This document shows positions 1 to 5,772 of a stretch of DNA of 5,772 nucleotides, one piece after another. The stretch lies in assembly GCA_016744485.1 (NCBI GenBank), contig JADGEG010000132.1, forward strand, positions 1 to 5,772, read 5' to 3'. How positions within the stretch are numbered: the stretch's first letter is position 1; every line of letters starts with the position of its first letter. A program made the position numbers and the translations under genes. The notes under the pieces were generated by a model that was not told the origin of the DNA, did not search any database, and was given only the letters and a program-made list of their open reading frames with translations. The stretch comes from Arcobacter sp. GTDB taxonomy: Bacteria > Campylobacterota > Campylobacteria > Campylobacterales > Arcobacteraceae.

Positions 1-832
1 TTATAAACCTTTTGATATAGATTCTTTTATTATTCTAAGGCATGATAAAACTCCTACATATAACTATGCTTGTGCTATTGATGATATGTTATTAGATATT
101 TCAACAGTTATAAGAGGAGAAGATCATTTATCAAATACACCTAAGCAAATATATATAAGAGATATATTAGAATATAAAAAGAAAATAAGTTATATTCATT
201 TGCCTATAATTTTAAATGCTACAAGTGGCAAAAAAATGAGCAAACGAGATAATGAAAGTTCAGTTAAATGGTTAATAAGTGAAGGTTTTTTACCTTGTGC
301 AATTGCGAATTATCTTGTATTAATTGGCAATAAAACACCTTGTGAAATCTTTAGTTTAGAAGAAGCTATAAAATGGTTTGATATAAAAGCTATATCAAAA
401 AGTGGAGCGAAGTTTGATATTAATAAATTAAGATTTATTAACAAAAAACATTTAGAAAATATAGATGAAGTAAGATTATCAAAAATCTTAGGTTTTGATG
501 ATAAAGATATTGGAAAACTAGCAAAACTTTATCTTGAAGAAGCTAGTACAATAAAAGAATTAAAATCTAAAATCGACTTAATGTTTTCTACAAGATTATT
601 GTGTGTTGGTTTTAAAGATGAATTTGATATCTTAAAAAATATTATATCTCAAGGAAAATATTTTGATGATTTTGATGATTTTAAAGCTTATCTTGCTCAA
701 CAAAGTGGATTAAAAGGGAAGTTTTTATTTAAACCTTTAAGATATATCTTAACAGGTGCGAATGATGGACCAAACTTATCTGATATTTATCCACTAGTTA
801 AAAATTATTTAGGAGAAATTGTAAAATGTTAG
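1..832 (+). CDS. gltX: Glutamyl-tRNA synthetase, GluRS2-type, 3' part (5' end outside window)
   Basis: Class I aminoacyl-tRNA synthetase that charges tRNA with glutamate in the cytoplasm. The frame is open from base 2, before the first internal ATG at 86, so the gene enters from the left; 276 residues are visible. Compared with a usual length of about 430–470 residues, some 150–190 N-terminal residues, including the HIGH motif, are missing. Visible signatures are RHDKTPTYNYACAIDD followed by IRGEDHLSNTPKQ in the catalytic domain, the KMSKR ATP-binding loop (visible residues 78–82, nt 233–247), and GLKGKFLFKPLRYILTG near the C-terminus, typical of the anticodon-binding helical domain. Campylobacterota usually carry two GluRS genes. 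The neighbours yggT and slt match my recollection of H. pylori HP0643 (GluRS2), which makes Glu-tRNA(Gln) for GatCAB. The paralogue assignment is inferred from synteny only. The stop overlaps the next gene by 7 nt. Confidence 0.95.
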   Translation, partial: YKPFDIDSFIILRHDKTPTYNYACAIDDMLLDISTVIRGEDHLSNTPKQIYIRDILEYKKKISYIHLPIILNATSGKKMSKRDNESSVKWLISEGFLPCAIANYLVLIGNKTPCEIFSLEEAIKWFDIKAISKSGAKFDINKLRFINKKHLENIDEVRLSKILGFDDKDIGKLAKLYLEEASTIKELKSKIDLMFSTRLLCVGFKDEFDILKNIISQGKYFDDFDDFKAYLAQQSGLKGKFLFKPLRYILTGANDGPNLSDIYPLVKNYLGEIVKC

Positions 833-1104
833 ATGCTTTTGTAGGTTCGTTGTTAATACTTATAGTTATGATAGTTTCATTATATAAATGGATTATCATT
901 GCAGCTGTTGTTTTATCTTGGTTAAAAGTGGATAAAGAAAATATTCTTGTGCAAATAATACATTTAATTACACAGCCAGTTTTTAATTTATTAAAAAAAT
1001 ATATTCCAACTCAATATAATAATATAGATTTTGCTCCAATGATTATTATTTTAATATTGGTTTTAATAGAAACATTTTTTGGTAGATTAGCAATAGGTAT
1101 GTAA
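826..1104 (+). CDS. YggT-family small integral membrane protein
   Basis: A 92-residue inner-membrane protein of the YggT family (Pfam PF02325), whose exact role is not settled; in other bacteria it is linked to cell-envelope or division genes. There are two hydrophobic segments, at about residues 5–33 and 70–90, joined by a polar loop. The loop carries the family pattern: SWLKVD after the first segment, then ITQPVFNLLKKYIP and NIDFAPM at the start of the second segment (the family norm is an ITEP...R..IP...G.IDFSP type string). The start is supported by an AGGAGA ribosome binding site at 811–816, nine nt before the ATG and inside the end of gltX. The 7-nt overlap with gltX implies translational coupling. 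Length is normal for the family. Confidence 0.88.
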   Translation: MLDAFVGSLLILIVMIVSLYKWIIIAAVVLSWLKVDKENILVQIIHLITQPVFNLLKKYIPTQYNNIDFAPMIIILILVLIETFFGRLAIGM

Positions 1105-1108
1105 TGGT

Positions 1109-2779
1109 ATGCTAAAGAAGATTATTTATTCAAGTTTTTTTGTTACTTTCTTAGCTTTTTCTAGTGAATTAACTACAATAAAAAATGAAACATCTTCTTT
1201 TAAACCAAGTTTAGAATTTTTAAAAAATAAACCAAGATCTTATGCAAAAGATTTTTATATAAATCAATTCTTACAAACAAACATAAGTCCACAAGATGCT
1301 TTAATTGCCCTAGGGATGAGTAAAAATGTTAATAAAAAACTTTTTATTAGCTTTGCAAAAAAATTTAAACACGATGAAACTTTAGCTGTGGCTCAATGTT
1401 TACAAATGAGTAATAAAAACTTAATAAAATCGTACTCAACTTGTATTAAAATAGGTTTGAGCATATTAGATATTACAAAATTAAGTGTAAGTGATGCGCA
1501 AGTAGTATATAAAAAAATTAAAAATAAATATCCATATTTGGCAAAACAAGTTAAAATATTATCTTCACCGATGCCTTTTTCTAAACTTATATCATCTTCA
1601 AAGAGTAATTTTTATGCTTTATATTTTGGTGTTGGTTTGAAATATCGAAGTAGATATTTTAATTATAAAATACCAAATAAAACTTTAAAAAAAATTTCTC
1701 AAGATAAAAAAAGATTTAATAAATTTATAAAGTATTCAATTACAAATGTCAAACTAAAAAATATTCATAAATCTTTACTTCTTGTAGATGATATAGGATT
1801 AAATCATCTATCTTCTTTTTTTTTAGCTCTTAATGCAATAAAACACAATAAATTAAGTCATGCATCTAAGTATTTAGATAATGCTTTAAATAAAGCATAT
1901 TATAGAATGGAAAAAGATAAAGTTTTATTTTGGCAATATTTACTAAATAAAGATGAAATGTTATTAAAAAAATTAGCTCTTAGTTGGGACAATAATATTT
2001 ATTCTTTATATGCAAAAGAATTAACTAATGCAGAAATTAATAATATAGACTATTTTATAAGATTAGAAGAACCACAGTATATACTTTATGACTTTGATAC
2101 TAAAGATCAGTTTGCTTGGATTAAAATTTTAAATAATATACAAACAATAAGTCAAAAAAAAATGGAATTTTATAAAAGTGCTTTTATTACAAATGAAACA
2201 GTAGCTCATTTAGCATTTATTTTAGAAAGATATTATGCTTATAGACGATCTTATTTTATTACACCTTTTGAAGAATATTTAAAAGAATATGACAATCAAA
2301 GAAAAACATTAGTTTATGCTATTGCAAGACAAGAAAGCAGATTCATTCCTTCATCTATTTCTACTTCATTTGCACAAGGTGCTATGCAAATTATGCCATT
2401 TTTATCAAAATATATTGCACAACAATTAAATGAACATTATGATATATATCAACAGTTTGATGTGCAAACTAATTTACGATATGCTAATTATCATTTAAAT
2501 GATTTGGAAATTTTTTTTAAGCATCCTTTATTCTTAGCTTATGCTTATAATGGAGGAGGGGGATATTTAAACTCTCAATTAAAAAATGGTTTATTTACTA
2601 ATAAAAGTCAATACGAACCTTTTTTAAGTATGGAATTAATCTCATATAATGAAACACGAAAATATGGTAAAAAAGTTCTTGCTAATTATTATATTTATTA
2701 TAATTATTTTGAAACAAATAAAGAAGATAAAATAACATTACAATTTCTTTTTGACACCATAGAAAACAAAGTAAAATAA
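1109..2779 (+). CDS. slt: Soluble lytic murein transglycosylase, Slt family
   Basis: A 556-residue periplasmic enzyme that cleaves the MurNAc–GlcNAc bond of peptidoglycan without hydrolysis, giving 1,6-anhydro-MurNAc ends. The N-terminus (two lysines, then a hydrophobic stretch to about residue 18) is a signal peptide without a lipobox cysteine. Residues about 30–380 are Lys/Asn-rich and helical, matching the superhelical arm of Slt70-type enzymes. The catalytic domain lies at about residues 390–540: ARQESRF with catalytic Glu409 (nt 2333–2335), GAMQIMP (424–430), AYNGGGG (479–485, where AYNAGP is the usual form) and YNETRKYGKKVL (513–524). The length is close to what I recall for H. pylori and C. 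jejuni Slt (about 550–560). The start is 4 nt after the yggT stop with only a weak Shine-Dalgarno (AGGT), so it is probably translated by coupling. No promoter is evident in the 4-nt gap. Confidence 0.93.
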   Translation: MLKKIIYSSFFVTFLAFSSELTTIKNETSSFKPSLEFLKNKPRSYAKDFYINQFLQTNISPQDALIALGMSKNVNKKLFISFAKKFKHDETLAVAQCLQMSNKNLIKSYSTCIKIGLSILDITKLSVSDAQVVYKKIKNKYPYLAKQVKILSSPMPFSKLISSSKSNFYALYFGVGLKYRSRYFNYKIPNKTLKKISQDKKRFNKFIKYSITNVKLKNIHKSLLLVDDIGLNHLSSFFLALNAIKHNKLSHASKYLDNALNKAYYRMEKDKVLFWQYLLNKDEMLLKKLALSWDNNIYSLYAKELTNAEINNIDYFIRLEEPQYILYDFDTKDQFAWIKILNNIQTISQKKMEFYKSAFITNETVAHLAFILERYYAYRRSYFITPFEEYLKEYDNQRKTLVYAIARQESRFIPSSISTSFAQGAMQIMPFLSKYIAQQLNEHYDIYQQFDVQTNLRYANYHLNDLEIFFKHPLFLAYAYNGGGGYLNSQLKNGLFTNKSQYEPFLSMELISYNETRKYGKKVLANYYIYYNYFETNKEDKITLQFLFDTIENKVK

Positions 2780-2856
2780 AATTTTATTATCAAACTTAAT
2801 TAGAAACTTTAAAATAGCTATATATATGATACTATAAAGTTGATATTTAGGTACAA
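2780..2856. terminator. Convergent intergenic spacer with a weak AT-only inverted repeat
   Basis: This 77-nt gap separates the 3' ends of slt (+) and the nuclease gene (-). It contains a 7-bp inverted repeat, AACTTTA at 2805–2811 and TAAAGTT at 2835–2841, around a 23-nt loop. A loopless palindrome, AATAAAATTTTATT, spans the slt stop at 2775–2788. Neither has a GC-rich stem or a clean U-tract, so a bidirectional terminator is only suggested by position. No other feature is seen. Confidence 0.25.
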
Positions 2857-3873
2857 CTAATAATCTCCACCTCTAATATATTCTTCATACCTTGCTATTG
2901 CATTTCTGTTTGTACCGTTTCCCTGTTGTCCAAATTGTGAGAACCTTCCAGTTTGTATATAATCTGCTCTAATTTCTGCTAATAACTTAATATCTTCAAT
3001 TTGATAAATATCAATATTTTGACTTGTTTCTTCTAAATAGTGTTTGGATATAGAATTAATTGCGCCTGAATACTGTTTTGCTGTAGTTTGTTTTTTCCCA
3101 TTTTGAATTAACCATTCTTCAAATTTATCTTTTTTGTTTCGTGTATAATTTAAATTTCTTGTTTTTACATTATTATTTGCAATGTTAGTTGATGATATAT
3201 TCTCTTTTTTTTCTAAAATTGAAATAGATAGTTTATTCATAGTGTCTGTTATAGTTTTTATATCCCAGTTTTCTTGTAAATCATTAATAATGAATTCTTC
3301 CAATTTATTTTTATATTCATTTGAAATTAATTTTTCAAAAAGTTTTTTTTGATGATTTTTTGAAGCTAGTTCTTCTAGTCTTTTTTTAGCAAATTTTTCT
3401 AAAGTTTCATAAGAAAAAAGTTCTTTTTTAAATAAGTTAATAAATACTAAATTCTTTTCATTATTATTTAAGATTTCTATACTTTGTACAAGAACTGGAT
3501 ATTCTTCTGTATTGTTTTTACTATCGTAATAAACTTGTATTTTATTTCCAATTAGTAAACCATATTCTAATTTTAACTGCCTCATATATGAAAAAAGTTG
3601 ATTTTTATGTGATTCATTTTCAACATCAAGAGAAGGCTTTTTTACTTCAATAACAAAAGACTCATTTTTATCCAATGACTTTACAATTATATCTGGTATT
3701 ATTGTTCCTGAACTTCCTAATTGATAACTTTTTCTTAATATAATTTCTTCCTTAACACTACTCCATCCTAATAATGCGAGTACTTGAATTATTTTTTGTT
3801 CATATACATCTTCGTTACATGAGTTGGGTATATCATTAAGTGTAAAACATATTTCTTTCCATAGCTCATTCAT
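2857..3873 (-). CDS. Stand-alone HsdR-N-like PD-(D/E)XK nuclease with C-terminal helical module (putative restriction/defence)
   Basis: A 338-residue protein, function unproven. Residues about 20–120 match the N-terminal nuclease domain of type I restriction R subunits (HSDR_N / HSDR_N_2 type). Glu25 is in the first helix, followed by a VLALLGW string; then come PDIIV with Asp61, FVIEVKKP with Glu76 and Lys78, and QLFSYMRQL...GLLIGN...VYYD. This gives a complete E...D...ExK active site. Residues about 145–235 are Lys/Glu-rich and helical. Residues about 250–334 form a separate module (FEEWLIQNGKKQTTAKQY to ARYEEYI) resembling helical tails seen on some restriction endonucleases. There is no helicase motor, methyltransferase or specificity subunit here. 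The ATG is supported by AAGGA six nt upstream (complement of 3880–3884). It converges with slt, and its AT-rich composition gives no clear sign of foreign origin. It could be a restriction, anti-phage or mobile-element nuclease. Confidence 0.75.
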   Translation of the reverse strand: MNELWKEICFTLNDIPNSCNEDVYEQKIIQVLALLGWSSVKEEIILRKSYQLGSSGTIIPDIIVKSLDKNESFVIEVKKPSLDVENESHKNQLFSYMRQLKLEYGLLIGNKIQVYYDSKNNTEEYPVLVQSIEILNNNEKNLVFINLFKKELFSYETLEKFAKKRLEELASKNHQKKLFEKLISNEYKNKLEEFIINDLQENWDIKTITDTMNKLSISILEKKENISSTNIANNNVKTRNLNYTRNKKDKFEEWLIQNGKKQTTAKQYSGAINSISKHYLEETSQNIDIYQIEDIKLLAEIRADYIQTGRFSQFGQQGNGTNRNAIARYEEYIRGGDY

Positions 3874-4143
3874 TTTAGTTCCTTAATTTACAAATTTATA
3901 TATTTATTTTACAATAATATTTTTTACTAAAATTAAATATTGTAGTATTTAGCGTCTTTATGCCTTACAACTATAGCAGATGTTGTTTATTATGGATGCA
4001 TTTGAAAAGTATCAGATAACTCTATTCCAAACTCTTCAGGGTTTAATAAATAAAAAATATCTCTATTCATTATTACAATTTCTTTTAGATACTAGATTAA
4101 ATCACTTATAATACTTTTAGTAAAAATTACTTTAAGGTATATC
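3874..4143. other. Intergenic region between the large repeat protein and the nuclease gene
   Basis: This 270-nt stretch lies upstream of the nuclease gene and downstream of the repeat-protein gene, both on the - strand. It holds the possible gene remnant at 3933–4070 and a 5-bp AT hairpin (AGTAA at 4119–4123, TTACT at 4127–4131) just after the repeat-protein stop, too weak to call a terminator. The 60–80 nt before the nuclease start are almost pure A/T. The nuclease promoter must be here or further upstream, but no convincing -35/-10 pair can be separated from the AT-rich background. Confidence 0.5.
3933..4070 (-). pseudogene. Possible remnant of a small gene, faintly phage head-tail-joining-like
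   Basis: On the - strand an ATG at 4070 opens a 26-codon frame containing LNPEEFGIEL. It meets two consecutive TAA codons (3992–3987), then continues in the same frame for 17 codons with TTSAIVVRHKDAKYYNI before TAA at 3933–3935. From memory of the family, both fragments look like the start (…LNPDEFG…) and the later strand (…VVR..D…) of small phage head-tail joining proteins, with the middle missing. The upstream Shine-Dalgarno is poor. A 39-codon + strand frame (3992–4111) overlaps it and looks less protein-like. The family link is a weak inference. Confidence 0.25.
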
Positions 4144-5772
4144 TTAAGGATTAGAATAAGTAAAATTCAAACTACTACTATCTATAATATGTTCATTATA
4201 AAGAGATTCAAAGTCTAAAGTATTCATAGCACTATCTATATCATTTAATATAGGCATAGTATTTTTCAAAGCATATACTTTTATTTGATAAGTATGTACA
4301 ATACCTAATGGATGTGCTGAAGATATAGATGGTGGCCAAGGTCCTACATATTTGTTTAAAGGATTTGTAATTCCTTGTGCTGTTCTTTGTTTTATACCAT
4401 TAGCATCAGCATTAGTATGAGTAAAACTCCAATATTCTACTAAAGAAGTAATAATAGATGGTATATTAAATACATTCCAATGTATCCAATTAGAAGTTCC
4501 AGCTGTAGTATCATCCATAATAATAGCATAAGAAGATGTATCGCTTGAAGTAGCTTCCCATGTTAATTGAGGAGATATGTTTTCTTTAGAAGTATTTTGA
4601 TTCATAGGATCATAAGAATATTTAATATCTAAAGCATCACCTTCATTTACACTAGTACTACTTAATTTTAAACCTATATTTAAATTTAAGGTTTTAATGG
4701 TTTCATTTCCTGCATCATCTGTGATTGTTAATGTAAATTCTGCACTAGAAGGAGGACTTAAAGGAATGCTTGTTATTTCTTTTCCTGCACTTTGTTCAGA
4801 GTATTCCTTCCCATGACTATTAAATGCATAATACCAATGTATTCCATCTTTTGAAACTTTTACATCTGTATCATGATATGTTCTGCCACCTATATAATGT
4901 CTCCAAACATGTATTTTATCAATATTAGATTTAGATTCTAAATCAATTTCTAATAATAAAGGACAAGAGCATATCCAAGTTCCAGTAGTAGAGTCTCCGT
5001 CTAATAATAGTCCTTGCTTGTTTAATGGTTCCGATAATACTGCATTTGTAAGGTAGTTTCTAAGGATAAAAGGTTTATTAAGTGCTATATTAGTACTTCC
5101 ATTAAAAACTTTTACTTCATATATTGCACTATCAAGTGATGGACTTCCTGCATCAGACCCATTTTGATATACTCTTATGTACCTATATTTTTTATTTACT
5201 AAATTAATATTAGCTAAACTCCAAGTACTACTTGCAATAGGAACACTTCCTAATACTTCACCATCATAAGATATTTCAACACTTTTTCCATTTTCATCAC
5301 TAGTTCCATTTATAGTAAGATTTAAAGCATCTTGTATAGAAATACTTTGATTATTCGTATGAGAACTTATACTTAAAGTTGGAGTTTTTGTATCAATACT
5401 TTGGGTATAAGTGATATTTAAATTAGATAAAGCATTATTTGAATTATCTAATATATTAGAATTAGAAGCTAAACTAAGACTTATATCTCCTTCTATATCA
5501 TCATTTGCTATTGCAAATAAAGTAAACTCTTTATTACTTATTTTAGTAAAGTCTCCTTTACTAGCATTTGTTAAAGAAATATCACTTATATCAAAGCTTG
5601 TTATATCTTCTGAAAATGTAAAAGTAAATAAAATATTCTTATTAGAATTATTTAAAGTATTACTTTGATTATCACTTATACTTAAAGTTGGAGTTTTTGT
5701 ATCAATACTTTGGGTATAAGTGATATTTAAATTAGATAAAGCATTATTTGAATTATCTAATATATTAGAATT
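4144..5772 (-). CDS. Large surface-type repeat protein, C-terminal part: Ig-like repeats, discoidin-like domain, PEBP domain (5' end outside window)
   Basis: The frame is open without a stop from the right window edge to TAA at 4144–4146, giving 542 visible residues; the true start lies outside. The ATG at 4605 is only an internal Met (visible residue 390). Domains in protein order: (1) Ser/Asn/Thr-rich bacterial Ig-like repeat of 103 residues (25–127, FTFTFSEDITSF core), whose junction sequence occurs twice; (2) a second type of Ig-like domain starting at about 128 with LTINGTSDENGKSVEISYDG and STWSLANINL, apparently resuming at about 342–366 with EFTLTITDDAGNETIKTLNL; (3) between these, discoidin/F5-8C-like sequence: RYIRVYQNG...YEVKVF, NIALNKP, LLDGD, EIDLES and KVSKDGIHW; (4) a YbhB/YbcL-type PEBP domain, about 369–542. 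The only cysteines are C268 and C270. No C-terminal RTX repeats or β-barrel are visible. It is probably a secreted or surface protein with a binding role; the ligand is unknown. Confidence 0.88.
   Translation of the reverse strand, partial: NSNILDNSNNALSNLNITYTQSIDTKTPTLSISDNQSNTLNNSNKNILFTFTFSEDITSFDISDISLTNASKGDFTKISNKEFTLFAIANDDIEGDISLSLASNSNILDNSNNALSNLNITYTQSIDTKTPTLSISSHTNNQSISIQDALNLTINGTSDENGKSVEISYDGEVLGSVPIASSTWSLANINLVNKKYRYIRVYQNGSDAGSPSLDSAIYEVKVFNGSTNIALNKPFILRNYLTNAVLSEPLNKQGLLLDGDSTTGTWICSCPLLLEIDLESKSNIDKIHVWRHYIGGRTYHDTDVKVSKDGIHWYYAFNSHGKEYSEQSAGKEITSIPLSPPSSAEFTLTITDDAGNETIKTLNLNIGLKLSSTSVNEGDALDIKYSYDPMNQNTSKENISPQLTWEATSSDTSSYAIIMDDTTAGTSNWIHWNVFNIPSIITSLVEYWSFTHTNADANGIKQRTAQGITNPLNKYVGPWPPSISSAHPLGIVHTYQIKVYALKNTMPILNDIDSAMNTLDFESLYNEHIIDSSSLNFTYSNP
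4147..4668 (-). other. C-terminal PEBP (YbhB/YbcL, Raf-kinase-inhibitor-like) domain
   Basis: This is a domain inside the large CDS, visible residues about 369–542. It begins with KLSSTSVNEGDAL, continues with ENISPQLTWEA (family: N.SP.L.W), SYAIIMDDTTAG (family: DPDAP region), NWIHWNVFNIP, KYVGPWPP and VHTYQIKVYALK, and ends LNFTYSNP. The three residues lining the PEBP ligand pocket, equivalent to human PEBP1 D70, H86 and H118, appear to be D421 (nt 4510–4512), H431 (4480–4482) and H493 (4294–4296). The DPDAP loop itself is degenerate. Bacterial PEBP proteins are usually about 150–200 residues and free-standing; their substrate is not well established. Confidence 0.85.
4750..5199 (-). other. 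Discoidin / F5-8 type C-like domain region
   Basis: This is a domain inside the large CDS, visible residues about 192–341. KYRYIRVYQNG and AIYEVKVF look like the closing strands of an F5/8C domain. They are followed by NIALNKP (its usual opening), LLDGDSTTGTW, LLLEIDLES, IDKIHVWRHYIGG and KVSKDGIHWYYAF. These domains are β-sandwiches that often bind glycans or lipids. The order of parts is unusual, because the closing motif precedes the opening one. A C-S-C pair (268–270) lies in the strand before EIDL. Confidence 0.7.
5365..5463 (-). repeat. 99-nt exact direct repeat, inner copy
   Basis: This segment is identical at every base to 5674–5772, 309 nt (103 codons) away in the same frame. It encodes the junction between Ig-like repeats, including DNSNNALSN and IDTKTPTLSIS. 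The identity ends at 5365 on the left. Confidence 0.95.
5674..5772 (-). repeat. 99-nt exact direct repeat, outer copy (runs to window edge)
   Basis: Identical to 5365–5463. The copy reaches the last base of the window, so the identity may extend further and more repeat units may lie beyond. Confidence 0.95.

Noticed and set aside
1815..1825. A run of nine T in slt (and runs of eight elsewhere) as phase-variable tracts
   Set aside because: Such runs are expected in DNA this AT-rich; slt is a housekeeping gene in frame, and Campylobacterota phase variation mostly uses G/C tracts.
3885..3960. A -10-like promoter for the nuclease gene
   Set aside because: Several TATA-like hexamers occur by chance in this near-pure A/T stretch and no single spacing to a -35 box stands out.
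3992..4111. A 39-codon + strand reading frame in the intergenic gap
   Set aside because: No ribosome binding site and no recognisable family; it overlaps the opposite-strand remnant, which looks more protein-like.
4119..4131. Hairpin AGTAA-AAA-TTACT as terminator of the repeat-protein gene
   Set aside because: Only five AT-rich base pairs; not distinguishable from chance at this base composition.
4144..4605. A free-standing 153-codon PEBP gene starting at the ATG at 4605
   Set aside because: The frame continues upstream without a stop to the window edge, the start of the PEBP fold (KLSSTSVNEGDAL) lies before this Met, and no Shine-Dalgarno precedes it.
5411..5668. An 85-codon + strand reading frame
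   Set aside because: It is the antisense shadow of the repeat protein; its apparent protein is Leu/Ile/Ser-rich with no domain, and it crosses the internal repeat.
5365..5772. A CRISPR array or insertion-sequence ends
   Set aside because: The repeats are 99 nt, in frame inside a coding region, with a spacing of one protein domain; there are no short regular spacers and no transposase.

Overview
The window is very AT-rich, uses TTA, AAA and AAT codons heavily, and carries a gltX – yggT – slt gene string. I recall the same order from Helicobacter pylori (HP0643–HP0645) and Campylobacter jejuni (Cj0845c–Cj0843c). This points to Campylobacterota, most likely an Arcobacter-group bacterium. The species cannot be told from the sequence.

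Left part (1–2779, + strand): a tight housekeeping operon. The 3' two thirds of a glutamyl-tRNA synthetase gene (gltX2-like by synteny) overlaps a small YggT-family membrane protein gene by 7 nt. Four nt later comes a periplasmic Slt-type lytic transglycosylase. This looks like conserved core chromosome.

Middle (2780–4143): the strand switches. A 77-nt AT-rich convergent spacer separates slt from a stand-alone nuclease gene on the - strand. That protein has an HsdR-N-like PD-(D/E)XK core and a separate C-terminal helical module, with no methyltransferase or helicase partner in view, so it is a candidate orphan restriction or defence nuclease. Upstream of it is a 270-nt gap holding a short broken - strand reading frame that faintly resembles a phage head-tail joining protein.

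Right part (4144–5772, - strand): the C-terminal 542 residues of a large surface-type protein whose start lies beyond the window. The frame is open, without a stop, from the window edge to 4144. A 153-codon ATG-started reading of its end covers only the last domain. In protein order it has: Ig-like repeats of 103 residues (99 nt of the repeat is exactly duplicated 309 nt apart); an Ig-like domain that appears to be interrupted by a discoidin (F5/8 type C)-like domain; and a C-terminal PEBP (YbhB/YbcL, Raf-kinase-inhibitor-like) domain. PEBP proteins are normally small and free-standing, so this fusion is the most unusual item here.

Overall, a core operon ends at slt and an accessory region begins right after it, containing a nuclease, a gene remnant and a giant repeat protein.
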